Assembly (NCBI GenBank): GCA_022410635.1 | Contig: JAJVDF010000003.1 | Location: 4,676,052-4,740,051 of the forward strand | Reading direction: 5' to 3' | DNA length: 64,000 bases | Origin: Tretioscincus oriximinensis | Lineage: Eukaryota; Chordata; Lepidosauria; Squamata; Gymnophthalmidae | Translations under genes and position numbers: made by a program | Notes under the pieces: generated by a model | Database searches by the model: none | What the model was told of the DNA's origin: nothing | Seen by the model: only the letters and a program-made list of their open reading frames with translations | Shown here: piece by piece, positions 42,589 to 51,645 of the stretch | Layout of the letters: every line of letters begins with the position of its first letter | Numbering within the stretch: position 1 is the first letter of the stretch

Positions 42589-42765
42589 GCTGACCAAATG
42601 ACCCCTTTTTTNGGGGGGGGTTGTAAACCCAGTTTTGGGGTGCCTCCCAGTTTTTGCTGAGGAAAAATAAAATTAAAAANAATTGGGGAAAAAATCCTCA
42701 GCAAAACCCCCAAACCCGGGTTTCCACCNCCAAAAAAGGGGACATCTGGACAGCCTATCATAAGC
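42589..42765. mobile_element. hAT-like palindromic MITE, copy 5, with perfect 8-bp duplication
   Basis: Element 42597-42757 (161 bp) lies between two copies of TCATAAGC at 42589-42596 and 42758-42765. It starts TAGCTGACCAAATGACCCC and ends GGACATCTGGACAGCCTA. Three Ns inside. The perfect 8-bp duplication is the best evidence that the family moves by a hAT-like (8-bp stagger) transposase. Confidence 0.85.
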
Positions 42766-43249
42766 CCAATAGCTCTCACCAAAATAAGGCCTCACAAAAG
42801 AATCAATGTGGATGTGGAAAGTCCTGTGCAGGCACATATAAGATGCAGTGAGGTACACAACTTCTGTGAGACATCACCCAGTTAAGACTCATTTGATGTA
42901 GTTCTACTTATTTGCACTTGTATTCAGTCCCTCTGGACCCATAATTACTTCTCTTCTCCTGAGTCCTTCTAATTTGTAAAGATATTGACCTGTAATTGAC
43001 CTCGTTATTCTCATCCCTCCAGTAAAGCAATTTAAAATTTCTACAAAGCTGTTAAAATACACTGTCCATTTCTGCAATGTGGAATGGGCTACCTGCTCCT
43101 TAATAGAAAAGGCTTATATTCTCCCTGTTGTGAACCAAAGACATACTACTAATAAGAGTTCGTTAATAAATAGCCGAAGAACCAAGTCAGAAGAGATAGT
43201 GATTAAAAAAGAAGTGAGGAAAGGCTGAATAATCAAACAAGTAACAAAT

Positions 43250-43508
43250 AAGCCAGTTTGGTGTAGTGATTAGAACATTGGACTCTTGTCTGTTAATATC
43301 CTGGTTTGATTCCACACTCCTCTATGAAGCCAGTTGACTGATCTTGGGCCAATTATGGGGNTTTTTTTAGAACTCTTTCAGCTCTGCCTACTTCACAAGA
43401 TGTCTGTTGTGGAGAAAGCAACAAAAGCTACATGCATCACCCTTTGGTTGACCACCCTGAGACCTTTGGGTATAAGGTGGGGTATAAATACTAATAAATA
43501 AATGAATA
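43250..43508 (+). mobile_element. Squamate SINE with the alternative (TAAA)n tail
   Basis: Head AGCCAGTTTGGTGTAGTGATTAGAACATTGG ACTC, B box region TGGTTTGATTCC, body CTCCTCTATGAAGCCAG, CAGCTCTGCCTACTTCACAAG, TCTGTTGTGGAGAAAG. The tail is CACCCTGAGACCTTTGGGTATAAGGTGGGG TATAAATACTAATAAATAAATG rather than the CTTCTTCTT tail. Same head as 8072, different tail. One N at 43361. Confidence 0.8.
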
Positions 43509-43509
43509 A

Positions 43510-43604
43510 AATATAGCTTTAAGAAAAGAATAGACCAATTCATGAAGGATAAATACCCCAATGGCTGCCACGGTGGTGCCTCCTGATTTAAGAGGCATAC
43601 AGAA
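43510..43604 (+). mobile_element. CR1 ORF2-end/3' region, left half, split by a SINE
   Basis: AGCTTTAAGAAAAGAATAGACC AATTCATGAAGGATAAATACC and AATGGCTGCCACGG are CR1 sense sequence. The rest of the CR1 resumes at 43911. Confidence 0.65.
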
Positions 43605-43910
43605 GGCACGGATAGCTCAGTCGCTTAGGAATTCGTCTCTCGCCTGGGAGATGGGGTTTCAAAGCCCTGTGTTGGACATGGGGAGGGGTGAGCACCTTCC
43701 ACTAGCCTGTAGCTCTAGCCAACCCAGCTATTCAAAAGTGAATTGCAAGAAATTGCAACTGACTGCAAGTAGATACATGGGAACCACCATAGCCTGGTGG
43801 GAAGGATAAAATGTGAGCCTTCGGGCAAAGTATATCCTTGTAAGCCGCTTTGAGTCCCTTTGAAAGGTGAGAAATGCGGGGTATAAGAACCAAGTTCTTC
43901 TTCTTCTTCT
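43605..43910 (+). mobile_element. tRNA-headed SINE, second head type, best copy
   Basis: Head: GGCACGGATAGCTCAGTCGC TTAGGAATTCGTCTCTCGCCTGGGAG ATGGGGTTTCAAAGCCC, a recognisable tRNA-like order (A-box TAGCTCAGTCGC, B-box GGTTTCAAAGCCC). Body: GCCTGTAGCTCTAGCCAACC CAGCTATTC, CAACTGACTGCAAGTAGATAC, GCCTTCGGGCAAAG. Tail: TTGTAAGCCGCTTTGAGTCC CTTTGAAAGGTGAG AAATGCGGGGTATAAGAACCAAG then (TTC)n. About 306 bp, nested in a CR1. Not a functional tRNA: no paired acceptor end. Confidence 0.85.
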
Positions 43911-44092
43911 AAAGACAATTTGCAGGGACAGAAGAACAGGTGAAGGTTTTTCCTCCTCCTTCTACCTCAGATGCCAAGAAGCAAATATTGGGCCACTGTA
44001 TGAGATTGCATTCTAAATTAGAAGTGAAATGGCCTGGTTCAGCAAGGCTCCTCTTATGTTTTCTTATGTTTTTATGTTCTTAATGAACCATA
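43911..44092 (+). mobile_element. CR1 3' end, TTCTTATG class, right half of the split copy
   Basis: GAACAGGTGAAGGTTTTTCC, AAGCAAATATTGGGCCACTG, GAAATGGCCTGGTTCAGC, AAGGCTCCTCTTATG and TTTTATGTTCTTA. Terminal octamers present. Confidence 0.75.
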
Positions 44093-44264
44093 CAACCCTT
44101 ACATACAAAATATGATGTATTATTTCAGTTTACAAAAATTAAACAGTAAAAAAGCACTCATGAAAGTATGTAAATATTGATAATATAAGATGTACCTCTT
44201 TGACCTGGCCTTTGGAAGAAAAAACTACCCTCAGATACTGTTGTTCTAATATGTTAATATGGCA

Positions 44265-44352
44265 TTAATATGGTAATACATCGGTTTTTATTGGTCACTG
44301 CTCTGAGACATTTGGTATAGAATAGTACAAAAAAAAATGAATGAATGAATGA
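44265..44352 (+). mobile_element. LINE/SINE 3' tail, (TGAA)n type
   Basis: GGTTTTTATTGGTCACTGCTC TGAGACATTTGGTATAGAATAG followed by AAAAAAAAATGAATGAATGAATG. Confidence 0.5.
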
Positions 44353-44354
44353 AG

Positions 44355-44470
44355 ATGATAGAGAAGAAANAAGACGAGGGGGGGAAGAGGGAGGAGGGGA
44401 AGAAGAGGAGGAGGAGGGAGGAAGGTGAGGAAGAGAAGTAGGAGGAGGAAGAGGATAAAGAGCGGGTGAA
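44355..44470. repeat. Purine-rich (GGA)n-like low-complexity tract
   Basis: GAAGAAAN, GGGGGGAAGAGGGAGGAGGGG and GAGGAGGAGGGAGG runs; not coding. Confidence 0.85.
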
Positions 44471-44479
44471 AAGGTGATT

Positions 44480-45660
44480 TCATGTTTAATGTAGTGCGTG
44501 CTCCATTAATTCAACTTCACGTTGCACTATGAACTGAGAAAAAAGTCATTGTAAGTTCCTTGTTAATTTGTATTTTGCAATGTTTTCATTTTTTACTTTT
44601 TGACAAAAAGGGAAGACGTCTCCTTTCTACTCGTTGTTCAGAACCATAAGCAAATAAATTGATAATACTCTACAATAAGTCTCACAGGCAAAAATCTATA
44701 CTCAAGAGAACATATGTGCCATCTGAAATTAGTGCCTACCGAAATCCTAATCTACATAGCGAAGATAGCATTAGAGATTGAGGCCCAGAGTTTAATGCAG
44801 TGCTGTGTAGATAATTAGATAATCCCATTTTCCCCAACTTCAGTCTTTTCAAACTTGCATCTTATACTTCTGCTCCTGCCCTCTTACTTTTCTGGTCAAA
44901 TTGCTTTGCCAGCTAATCTTTTTTCTGAATCTAAACCTAATCTTCTTATCTTATCCTTAACTTTAAATCCTGATATAATTCTCATTCCCCACTGCTTGTG
45001 CCAAGCCTTTTCCAAAACTGTCAGAATCACAAAGGTTCCATTCCTCAGATCAGTTACCCTGGAGTAGTTACTTGGAGTTAGTGGGACTACAATGAGGTAA
45101 ACAAGTGAGGCTGTCTACTAGAATCCTCTTCTTCTATCATGAACCAAAATGCAGTTGCTGTCTTGTTTACTTGGCAACTTGCTTCTAGTGCGTTCCCGAT
45201 AACAACGTATGCTCATTTTTTTACTCCTTGTACTTACTCACAAGAAAGAAATAGGGACAATACCCGACCTTCTTAAAATCCTTTCATTTCCCTGCTTTGT
45301 TGGGGATGAACTGTGACTCAATCTATCAGGGGTCCTCTTAGGTACCATCAGTAGGCTAATAGGAAAAGCTTGACCATCTGATGCATACTACAATTTAGAA
45401 AAAAAAGACAACATTATTTGAATTCAATTTTAAGGAGCCCAAATGAACCGTTTCATTCTTTAAACACTGAATATGATTCCACAGAATATGACTTTCTTAA
45501 GAAGGTCAGTTGAATACAAAAGTAAACTCATTCCATTTACAAGGAATTTTCTGTACACTGTTTCTTGTAATTTTGTATCCGTGTCTAAAATACAAGAGTG
45601 AGTGGACAGGCAGGTAGGCTTGTAGATATTCTCCCATGGGGAGTAACATTGGGGATTAAT
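44480..45660. other. Intergenic, nothing recognised
   Basis: A+T-rich unique sequence. A 70-codon Leu/Ser-rich frame near 44855 has no family resemblance. Confidence 0.25.
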
Positions 45661-45671
45661 AAGAAAAAGAG

Positions 45672-46020
45672 AGATTTCAAAGAAATAGTCATATTAGTCT
45701 TTGTCCAGACTAGCAAGGTTGACATGGAACTCTTTAGAAACTATATGAGAAAGGTATGAAACATGAGATTTTGTAGATAGGACTATTTCTTCTGATATAA
45801 GCTAAGAAAGATGATGCCTGCCTGTACCTGGGCAAGAGTCATGGAGAAGTTGATGAATTTGCACTCCTTTCAACTAATTTTGGTGCTTATAATAGTGATA
45901 GGTTTCCAGGAAATAGTCATGCTAGTCAAGGTTCAGAATATCTAACAATGAGGTATGTCAGCACCTTAAACATTAATAAGGTAACATGTAGCCTGGCTTT
46001 TTCTTGTTATTCTCTAAAGT
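45672..46020. mobile_element. Palindromic repeat family F, two degraded copies
   Basis: First: AGTCATATTAGTCTTTGTCCAG, AGCAAGGTTGAC, TTTTGTAGATAGGAC. Second: GTCATGCTAGTCAAGGTTCAG AATATCTAAC, AGCACCTTAAACATTAATAAGG and TTTTTCTTGTTATTCTCTAAAG. Both carry the family's outer end and one arm. Confidence 0.5.
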
Positions 46021-46021
46021 T

Positions 46022-46232
46022 CTACTAAGAACATAATAAGAACATAAGAGGAGCCCTGCTGAATTGGGCCAGAGCCCATCTAATCCAGCATTCTGTCTCA
46101 CACAGAGGCCCACCAATTGGACCTGGGCAGTCTGGAATAGAAGAAAGCAAAATCTTCAACTGTTCTCCACGCCCTGCAAATGGCATTTCAGAAATCCTGT
46201 CTGTTGCAACATCTCAGAGGCAGCATCTTGCT
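46022..46232 (-). mobile_element. CR1 3' region, TTCTTATG class, antisense
   Basis: AAGAACATAATAAGAACATAAGAGG, GCCAGAGCCCATCTAATCC AGCATTCTGTCTC, GGACCTGGGCAGTCTGGAATAG and ATTTCAGAAATCCTGTCTGTTG. Confidence 0.85.
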
Positions 46233-46234
46233 AA

Positions 46235-46825
46235 ATATTCTGGACCTACTTTAACATTTTAAACAGTGCAACGGTTTAGAGACAACATATTCTTAAAATT
46301 ATCTGGTGTTTTGGCAAATTCAAAAGAAAAACAAAATCTATGTATATGACCAAGTCTATATTACCATTTGCACCCACACAGAATAAAATAACCTTTCATT
46401 GACTTTATTGCTTCAGATATTTACACTGGTTAGCAGCTTAATTTCACACATTTAGACTTTGACAGAGTCATTAATGTCAAAATAATTACAATAATTATAT
46501 GAATAATGTTTCTCCAATGCAGCGTTGGAAAGCTAGTGCAAGGAATGGGCAAAATCATGTACTACAAGTGACCTAAGCAATCAGATCCAAGTTTCTTGTC
46601 GTGAATCTAAAGATGTTCCTTTTGCATGGGAAGCATGCGTTTCAGTAACTATCTGACAAATCATAGAATTAATAACCCAACCCAGGTTTATTTAATGAGG
46701 AAAATTAATCGATCTTTCATGATGCTCCTTCTGGGCAATTGGCAAAATGTCAGCTTGTTAAACTTCTAAAATAGAAGCTTACAATAATGTCTTTAAATGA
46801 AGACAAGTCATTTTCTTCAGATGGC
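46235..46825. other. Intergenic, nothing recognised
   Basis: Unique A+T-rich sequence. Confidence 0.25.
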
Positions 46826-46827
46826 AT

Positions 46828-46930
46828 TTGACACCTTGCGCTTCTTGAAGTTGATGGGCAGAAGAGTTAGAACAGACAAAGGGAAGTATTTTTTACACCC
46901 AGAGAGTTATTCACTTCCAGGCTGCACTAT
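46828..46930 (+). mobile_element. CR1 ORF2-end fragment
   Basis: ACACCTTGCGCTTCTTGAAG TTGATGGGCAGAAGAGTTAG AACAGACAAAGGGAAGTATTTTTT matches 28530-28575 with small changes. Confidence 0.65.
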
Positions 46931-46964
46931 CACTAGGCTGAAAAACAGGAGCAAAAGCTGTGTG

Positions 46965-47162
46965 ACTTTACAGTGGACACATGCAGATCCCCTATAATCC
47001 ACAGAGTTCTCCCTGAAAAGCACAGTAGGTGCAGTTTTTCCCAGTTCTGGCTACAGTTTGTCCGTAGTGGGAGCACCTCTATCAGAATGCTGTTGTATAC
47101 TGCTACTGTGTCTCCATTTTGTTCTAATCTCCAAGGACGCAACAGCAATTTTTAAAGCATTT
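46965..47162 (-). mobile_element. Unclassified repeat family J, antisense copy
   Basis: The reverse complement shares TTTAAAAATTGCTGTTGCGTCC, TTAGAACAAAATGGAG, GTAGCCAGAACTGGGAAAAACTGC and AGGGAGAACTC in order with 60305-60520. Each copy is about 200 bp, non-coding. Confidence 0.55.
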
Positions 47163-47727
47163 TTTAGGGGGGGGGGATTCTAGTTTTGCACAAAATTAAA
47201 CAGCTGTATATCTCTATTAATTTTTTGAAAACACGGGGACATTAAAATAAAAAACAAGGCGGAACGGAGCATGGAAAAAAGACACTCAGAAAACCAATGC
47301 AGCCATTAACTTTAGAAGCCAGTGCAAATCTTGTGTGGATGATGAAATGGAGCTGGAAACAGAAGAAAATGATGGAAGTGCAGTTCTTTAAACTGTTTCT
47401 TCCCTCCCGTGAGAACTCAACCCAAGAAGAGGTGGTGGTAGCTGGATAAAGCCTAGAAAAAATTATTATTAACCTGTTCCTCTACTTCCTATTATTCTCA
47501 AAGAAGGCCCTGTCTGCAGCACAAATGCCTCTAGTAGGCTGTCTTTGCCCAGAACCTCTAGCCTAGCAGGGTCCTCTCCTCAGAGTCTTCCTTAGATAAG
47601 GACATGACTCGTATGTAGCAGGTTTTTTCACCAGTACAAATGTCCTGGAATCCGTGCTCACTACTATCCACCCATGAACAATTGCCATTTTTCCAAGGTG
47701 GCAATCATAAAATATTCATAGGGAATT

Positions 47728-47845
47728 ATTTATTTATTTATTTATACTTATACCCTGCCCTACTCTCGAAGGTCTTAGGGCAGCCCACAGTAAAATATCA
47801 ATACATAATTAACAAGTTAAAAACAGTATAAAAACAGTTTTTAAA
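47728..47845 (-). mobile_element. LINE/SINE 3' tail, (TAAA)n type, antisense
   Basis: TTATTTATTTATTTATTTATAC, TTATACCCTGCCCTACTCTCGAAGG TCTTAGGGCAGCCCACAGTAAAAT. Confidence 0.65.
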
Positions 47846-48104
47846 AGTGGGGAGAAATGAGATTTCTTCAGCCAAAGGACAGGTGAAAGAGATAATCAGC
47901 TGGTAAATTGTAAGGAAAGCATTTCATTCGCTTCCAAATATAATTGGTTAGCCATTGTGAAATCAAGCTGTGGAACCAGATATGCCACTGGTCTGATCCA
48001 CCAGAGCATTTTTCCCTACCATACCCATTAAATTTCTTGCACCAGCATGGCATCCCAGATTATAAAAATACTGCTGTGTAATCCCAGCTGTATTGATTTA
48101 ACAA

Positions 48105-48297
48105 TAGGTCTTATATCACTTTAGAGACAAAAAGAAAATTTTAGGGAACATGAGCTTTTGTAGAGAAGTCTACTTCCTCAGATACTTTTGCATCTAAAGG
48201 AGTAGATGTGTTCTCCTTGCTAGACTAAGCTTTTCCTTGTTAGCCTCTAAAGTAGATACTCTGAACCCAGACTAATATGTCTATTTCTTTGAAACCA
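48105..48297. mobile_element. Palindromic repeat family F, both arms
   Basis: Left arm: TCACTTTAGAGACAAAAAG, ATGAGCTTTTGTAGAGAAGTC TACTTCCTCAGATAC. Right arm: GCATCTAAAGGAGTAGATGTG, TCCTTGTTAGCCTCTAAAG. Outer end: GAACCCAGACTAATATGTC TATTTCTTTGAAACC. This copy defines the inverted layout. Confidence 0.7.
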
Positions 48298-48299
48298 TT

Positions 48300-48980
48300 C
48301 AAGATGAGAGCATCAGCTTAGAACAACACCCAAGGTTGTTTGTTCATCCTAATGAAATTCACAGCCATATTACATGATTGTATTTGAGAAGAATTTATTA
48401 ACATGGAACACTATTAGTTGTAGATTAAAGAGGAGAATCTTATTTCATTCCCCTTTTTTGGTTTAACAATTTTCAGATTTGTGCAGTTTATATGATTGCA
48501 TTGTCCTGCTGTTGAAAGTTGTTGAATAGTACAATAGTTTCATCACTGAAGTCTGTTAAGACTGAATAAAACACAGGGGAGGAAATAGAAAATCCCTCCA
48601 TATCTTGTCTCAGAATTTCTGGATCACTACACTTAGATTATTTTGTGCTTTCTTTTTAACTACATTTCTGTCATCTTCTGATGTCCAAACGCAGGTTCCT
48701 GGCTATTGTGCGCGGACAACTGGAAGAATTAATGTGAAATGTAATATGATCCCATATTAAGTAAAGATGAATAGTGAAAATAATTATTTTAACAATGTTC
48801 TTAGGTTATGCTCGTAAAAATTTGATAGCTTATTCATTGATAGTAGATACATAATCCAGCAAGTTAATTTTCCATTTAGAGTTGAAAGTCAAATACATTT
48901 TATATACTCCCTTCACTGTGNGTAGATATGAGTCATAATAAGGGAGAAGTTGTAAGGTACAAGGTTCTTAGTGTGAATTA
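48300..48980. other. Intergenic, nothing recognised
   Basis: Unique A+T-rich sequence with one N at 48921. Confidence 0.25.
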
Positions 48981-48984
48981 CTCT

Positions 48985-49348
48985 TATTAATGCATGTACT
49001 CTATGGATGTTTAGTCTGCAAAAGAGAAACGAGAACTGCCTACAAATATCTGAAGGGCTGTCACAGAACAGAGGGACCAGTCCTGTTTTCATTTGCTCAT
49101 GGAAGGACTAGAAGTAATGGGAGGAAACTGCAAGGGAGAAGATACAGATTAAAGTTCAGGAAAAAAAACTTTGTCACAGTTAGGGTGATCAACCATTGGA
49201 ATAGGCTGCCATAGGAGGTGGTGAGTCCTCCTTCAATGGATGTCTTCAATCAGAGGCCACCTATCTGGGATGGTTTCAAGAATCCTGCATAGAACAGAGG
49301 ATTGGACCCCATGACCCTGGTGATCCTAATCATTATTCTACTTTGGAG
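48985..49348 (+). mobile_element. CR1 ORF2-end/3' region, ATTCTATG class
   Basis: GGATGTTTAGTCTGCAAAAGAG, CTGCCTACAAATATCTGAAGG, GAAGGACTAGAAGTAATGGGAGG, AGGGTGATCAACCATTGG, GGATTGGACCCCATGACCC. The sense counterpart of the antisense copies at 10.8 and 31.0 kb. Confidence 0.85.
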
Positions 49349-49384
49349 GTTACTTCCTATTCTGTGATACTCAGTAGTTTTTCT

Positions 49385-49865
49385 ATCCTGACATAAATGT
49401 TCAATAAAAGGACTCGCCACGTACCTTCAGGTGGGTGAGTGTTGATGGCAAGGCAAAAAGCTGCCTGCCTGAAAGCAGTGTACAGCAGGCATTTCCGGGT
49501 GAAGGGAAACCTGGCATACGTGCCATTGACAAGTGTGTGTGCGTGTGCGGGAGCCGGGGCAAGTGTGAGCAGCCTTATTTAAAGCAGCTGCGCCTCTCCC
49601 GTGGAGCTGTTGAAAGCAAAGAGACAAAAATGATGTTTGCTCTTTGTCTCTTGGTCACTGACAGAGCCATCGCCATTTCAGACATGTCTATGGCACCTTT
49701 TCAGCAGCCCATTGTGTCCTCACAGTCTTTCTCTGTGAGCCCCCAAACAGCATTTCTCAAGGCTATTTTCTTGTTTATTCCTGCTGTGTTGCAGGCAGCT
49801 GGCTGCAGAAGGTGTTTGCCTTCAGTTTCACAGTCCAGGCAGCTTAGCCTGCCTAGGCCTGGTGC
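49385..49865. other. GC-richer unique block next to a CR1
   Basis: No transposon is recognisable. CpGs are more frequent than nearby (for example 49500-49600). GCAGCTGC near 49585 contains an E-box, and TTATTTAAA is nearby. A long open frame (49435-50118, 227 codons) covers it but runs on through the antisense CR1 and has no family resemblance, so I do not call a gene. A regulatory element or noncoding exon is possible. Confidence 0.3.
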
Positions 49866-50076
49866 CTTCTTACATAAGAACATAAGAAGAACCATACTGG
49901 ATCAGGCCAGAGCCCATCCAGTCAAGCATTCTGTCTCATACAGAGGCCTACCAGATGCACCTGGGCAGTCTGAACAGAGGAAAGCAAAATATGCACCTGT
50001 TCATGACTTCCTGCAAATGGTATTTCAGGAGCCTTGCCTGTTGCTCCATCCCGGAGGCAACATCCAGATGTCCATC

Positions 50077-50685
50077 CTAGTACCCATTTATACCTCTGGT
50101 GTCCATAAATCTGTTTAGTCCTGTCTTGAAGCTATCCAAGCTGTTCACCTCTTCTGGAAGTAAATTCCACAGGCCAAAGACCCTCTGGGTGAAAAAATGC
50201 TTTCCTTTGTCCGTTCTCACTTTTCTGCCCATCAGTTTCAAGGGGTGAGCTCTGGTCCTAGTGTTGTGTGATAGAGAAAACATTTTTCTCTATTCACCCT
50301 ATCGATCCCATGCATGATTTTTTACACTTCAATCAGATCACCGCTCAATCGTCGCCTTTCGAGGCTGAAGAGGCCCAGACGTTGCAGCCTGACTTCATAA
50401 GGCAGGTGCTCCAGACCAGTGATCATTCTTGTTACCCTTTTCTGCACCTTCCACAATATCCTTCTTGATATGTGGTGACCAGAACTGAACACAGTATTCT
50501 AAATGTGACCTCANCACAGATTTATAAAGGAATAAAACATTTCCTGACTTGTTTTTGATTCCTTTCCTAATTATCCCCAACATGGAATTTGCCNTTTTTG
50601 CTGCTGCTGCTGCTCCTGCACACTGCGTTGACGTCTTCATTGAATTGTTCACCAACACCCCAAGATCCTTTNCTTGCTCTGTCAC
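50077..50685 (-). pseudogene. CR1 ORF2 C-terminal part, frameshifted
   Basis: Continues the reverse transcriptase in the same frame after a nonsense codon: [47 protein letters not shown]. After an 8-nt deletion (about 50450) the reading shifts. The end reappears as FSLSHNTRTRAHPLK, FFTQRVFGLWNLLPEEV and LDSFKTGLNRFMD at 50077-50283. A second stop (TAA for the usual TAC) lies in the IEV-KIMHG stretch. Confidence 0.85.
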
Positions 50686-50691
50686 AGAAAG

Positions 50692-51636
50692 CTAGGTTCC
50701 CATCAGGTGGTAGGAGTAGTTGGGATTCTTTGCTTCAATGTGCATGACTTTGCACTTGCTTAAATTGAAGTGCATTTGCCACTTTGATGCCCACTCACCC
50801 AATTTCAATAGATCACTCTGAAGTGCCTTACAATCATTTTCAGTTTTCACTACCCTGAACAGTTTAGTGTTATCAGCNAACTTGGCTATTTCACTATTTA
50901 CCTCGGTATCCAGAACATTTATAAATATATTGAAAAGCAAAGGTCCCAGTACAGACCCCTGGGGTACCCCACTTCTTACCTCTTTCCACTCAGAGAACTG
51001 TCCATTTAATACTACCCTCTGTTTTCTATCTTTTAGCCAGTTTCCAATCCAGGACAAAGTCTGTCCTCTTATACCATGAGTGTGGAGCTTTTTTTGGAGC
51101 CTTTGATGAGGGACTTTATCAAAAGCTTTCTGAAAATTTAAATAGACAATATCAACTGGATCCCCTTTATCTACATGTTTGTTAACACTCTCAAAGAATT
51201 CTAGCAAGTTAGTAAGGCAAGATTTACCTTTGCAGAAGCCATGCTGAGTTTCATTCAGCAATGTGTGCTTCTCCATATGGTTAGTAATTTTGTCCTTAAT
51301 TATGGTTTCCAACACTTTACCTGGAACTGATGTTAAACTGACAGGTCTATAATTTCCACGATCACCCCNGGATCTTTTTTTGAAGATTGGTGTTATGTTA
51401 GCTACCCTCCAATCTACTGATACTGCGCGTGATCTTAAGGAAAGATTAAATACTTTGGTTAGAAGTTCTGCAATTTCACAATTGAGTTCTTTAAGAATTC
51501 TTGGGGGAATGCCATCTGGCCCTGGGGATTCATTAATTTTCAGCTTATTAAGGCTAGCAAGGACCTCCCCCCTTNTTCTTCTGATAGTTAGGGATGTGAC
51601 TCCCTGTCTTTTTTTTTGCAGCTGTTGCTCTAGCAC
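50692..51636 (-). pseudogene. CR1 ORF2 reverse transcriptase domain
   Basis: This 314-codon frame is the reverse transcriptase of a CR1 LINE, which copies the element's RNA at the nicked target. Landmarks: SPGPDGIPPRILKE (about 38-51), VANITPIFKK (about 78-87), GNYRPVSLTSVPGKVLE (about 94-110), NETQHGFCKGKSC (about 128-140), VYLNFQKAFDKVPH (about 163-176), SGVPQGSVLGPLLFNIFIN (about 222-240) and xADNTKL (about 253-259). The family normally has YLDF and FADD; here YLNF and (F/L)ADN, so both metal-binding aspartates are altered. It ends at TAG just after HLMGT, and the same frame resumes immediately. Confidence 0.9.
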
Positions 51637-51645
51637 TGCTGTTAG

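Larger units (their letters stand above)
49868..51645 (-). mobile_element. CR1 LINE, longest copy, with reverse transcriptase, antisense
   Basis: About 1.78 kb: 3' terminus CATAAGAACATAAGAAG at 49875, 3' region to about 50075, then ORF2 end and reverse transcriptase up to about 51640, where it is 5'-truncated. Ns at 50515, 50594, 50672, 50878, 51369 and 51575. Breaks: a TAG at 50692-50694, an 8-nt deletion near 50450 relative to the 28.2 kb copy, and a TAA near 50320. Dead. Confidence 0.92.

Noticed and set aside
43605..43680. Possible tRNA gene
   Set aside because: A and B box-like segments exist, but the acceptor stem does not pair and the head is joined to a SINE body and tail repeated elsewhere.
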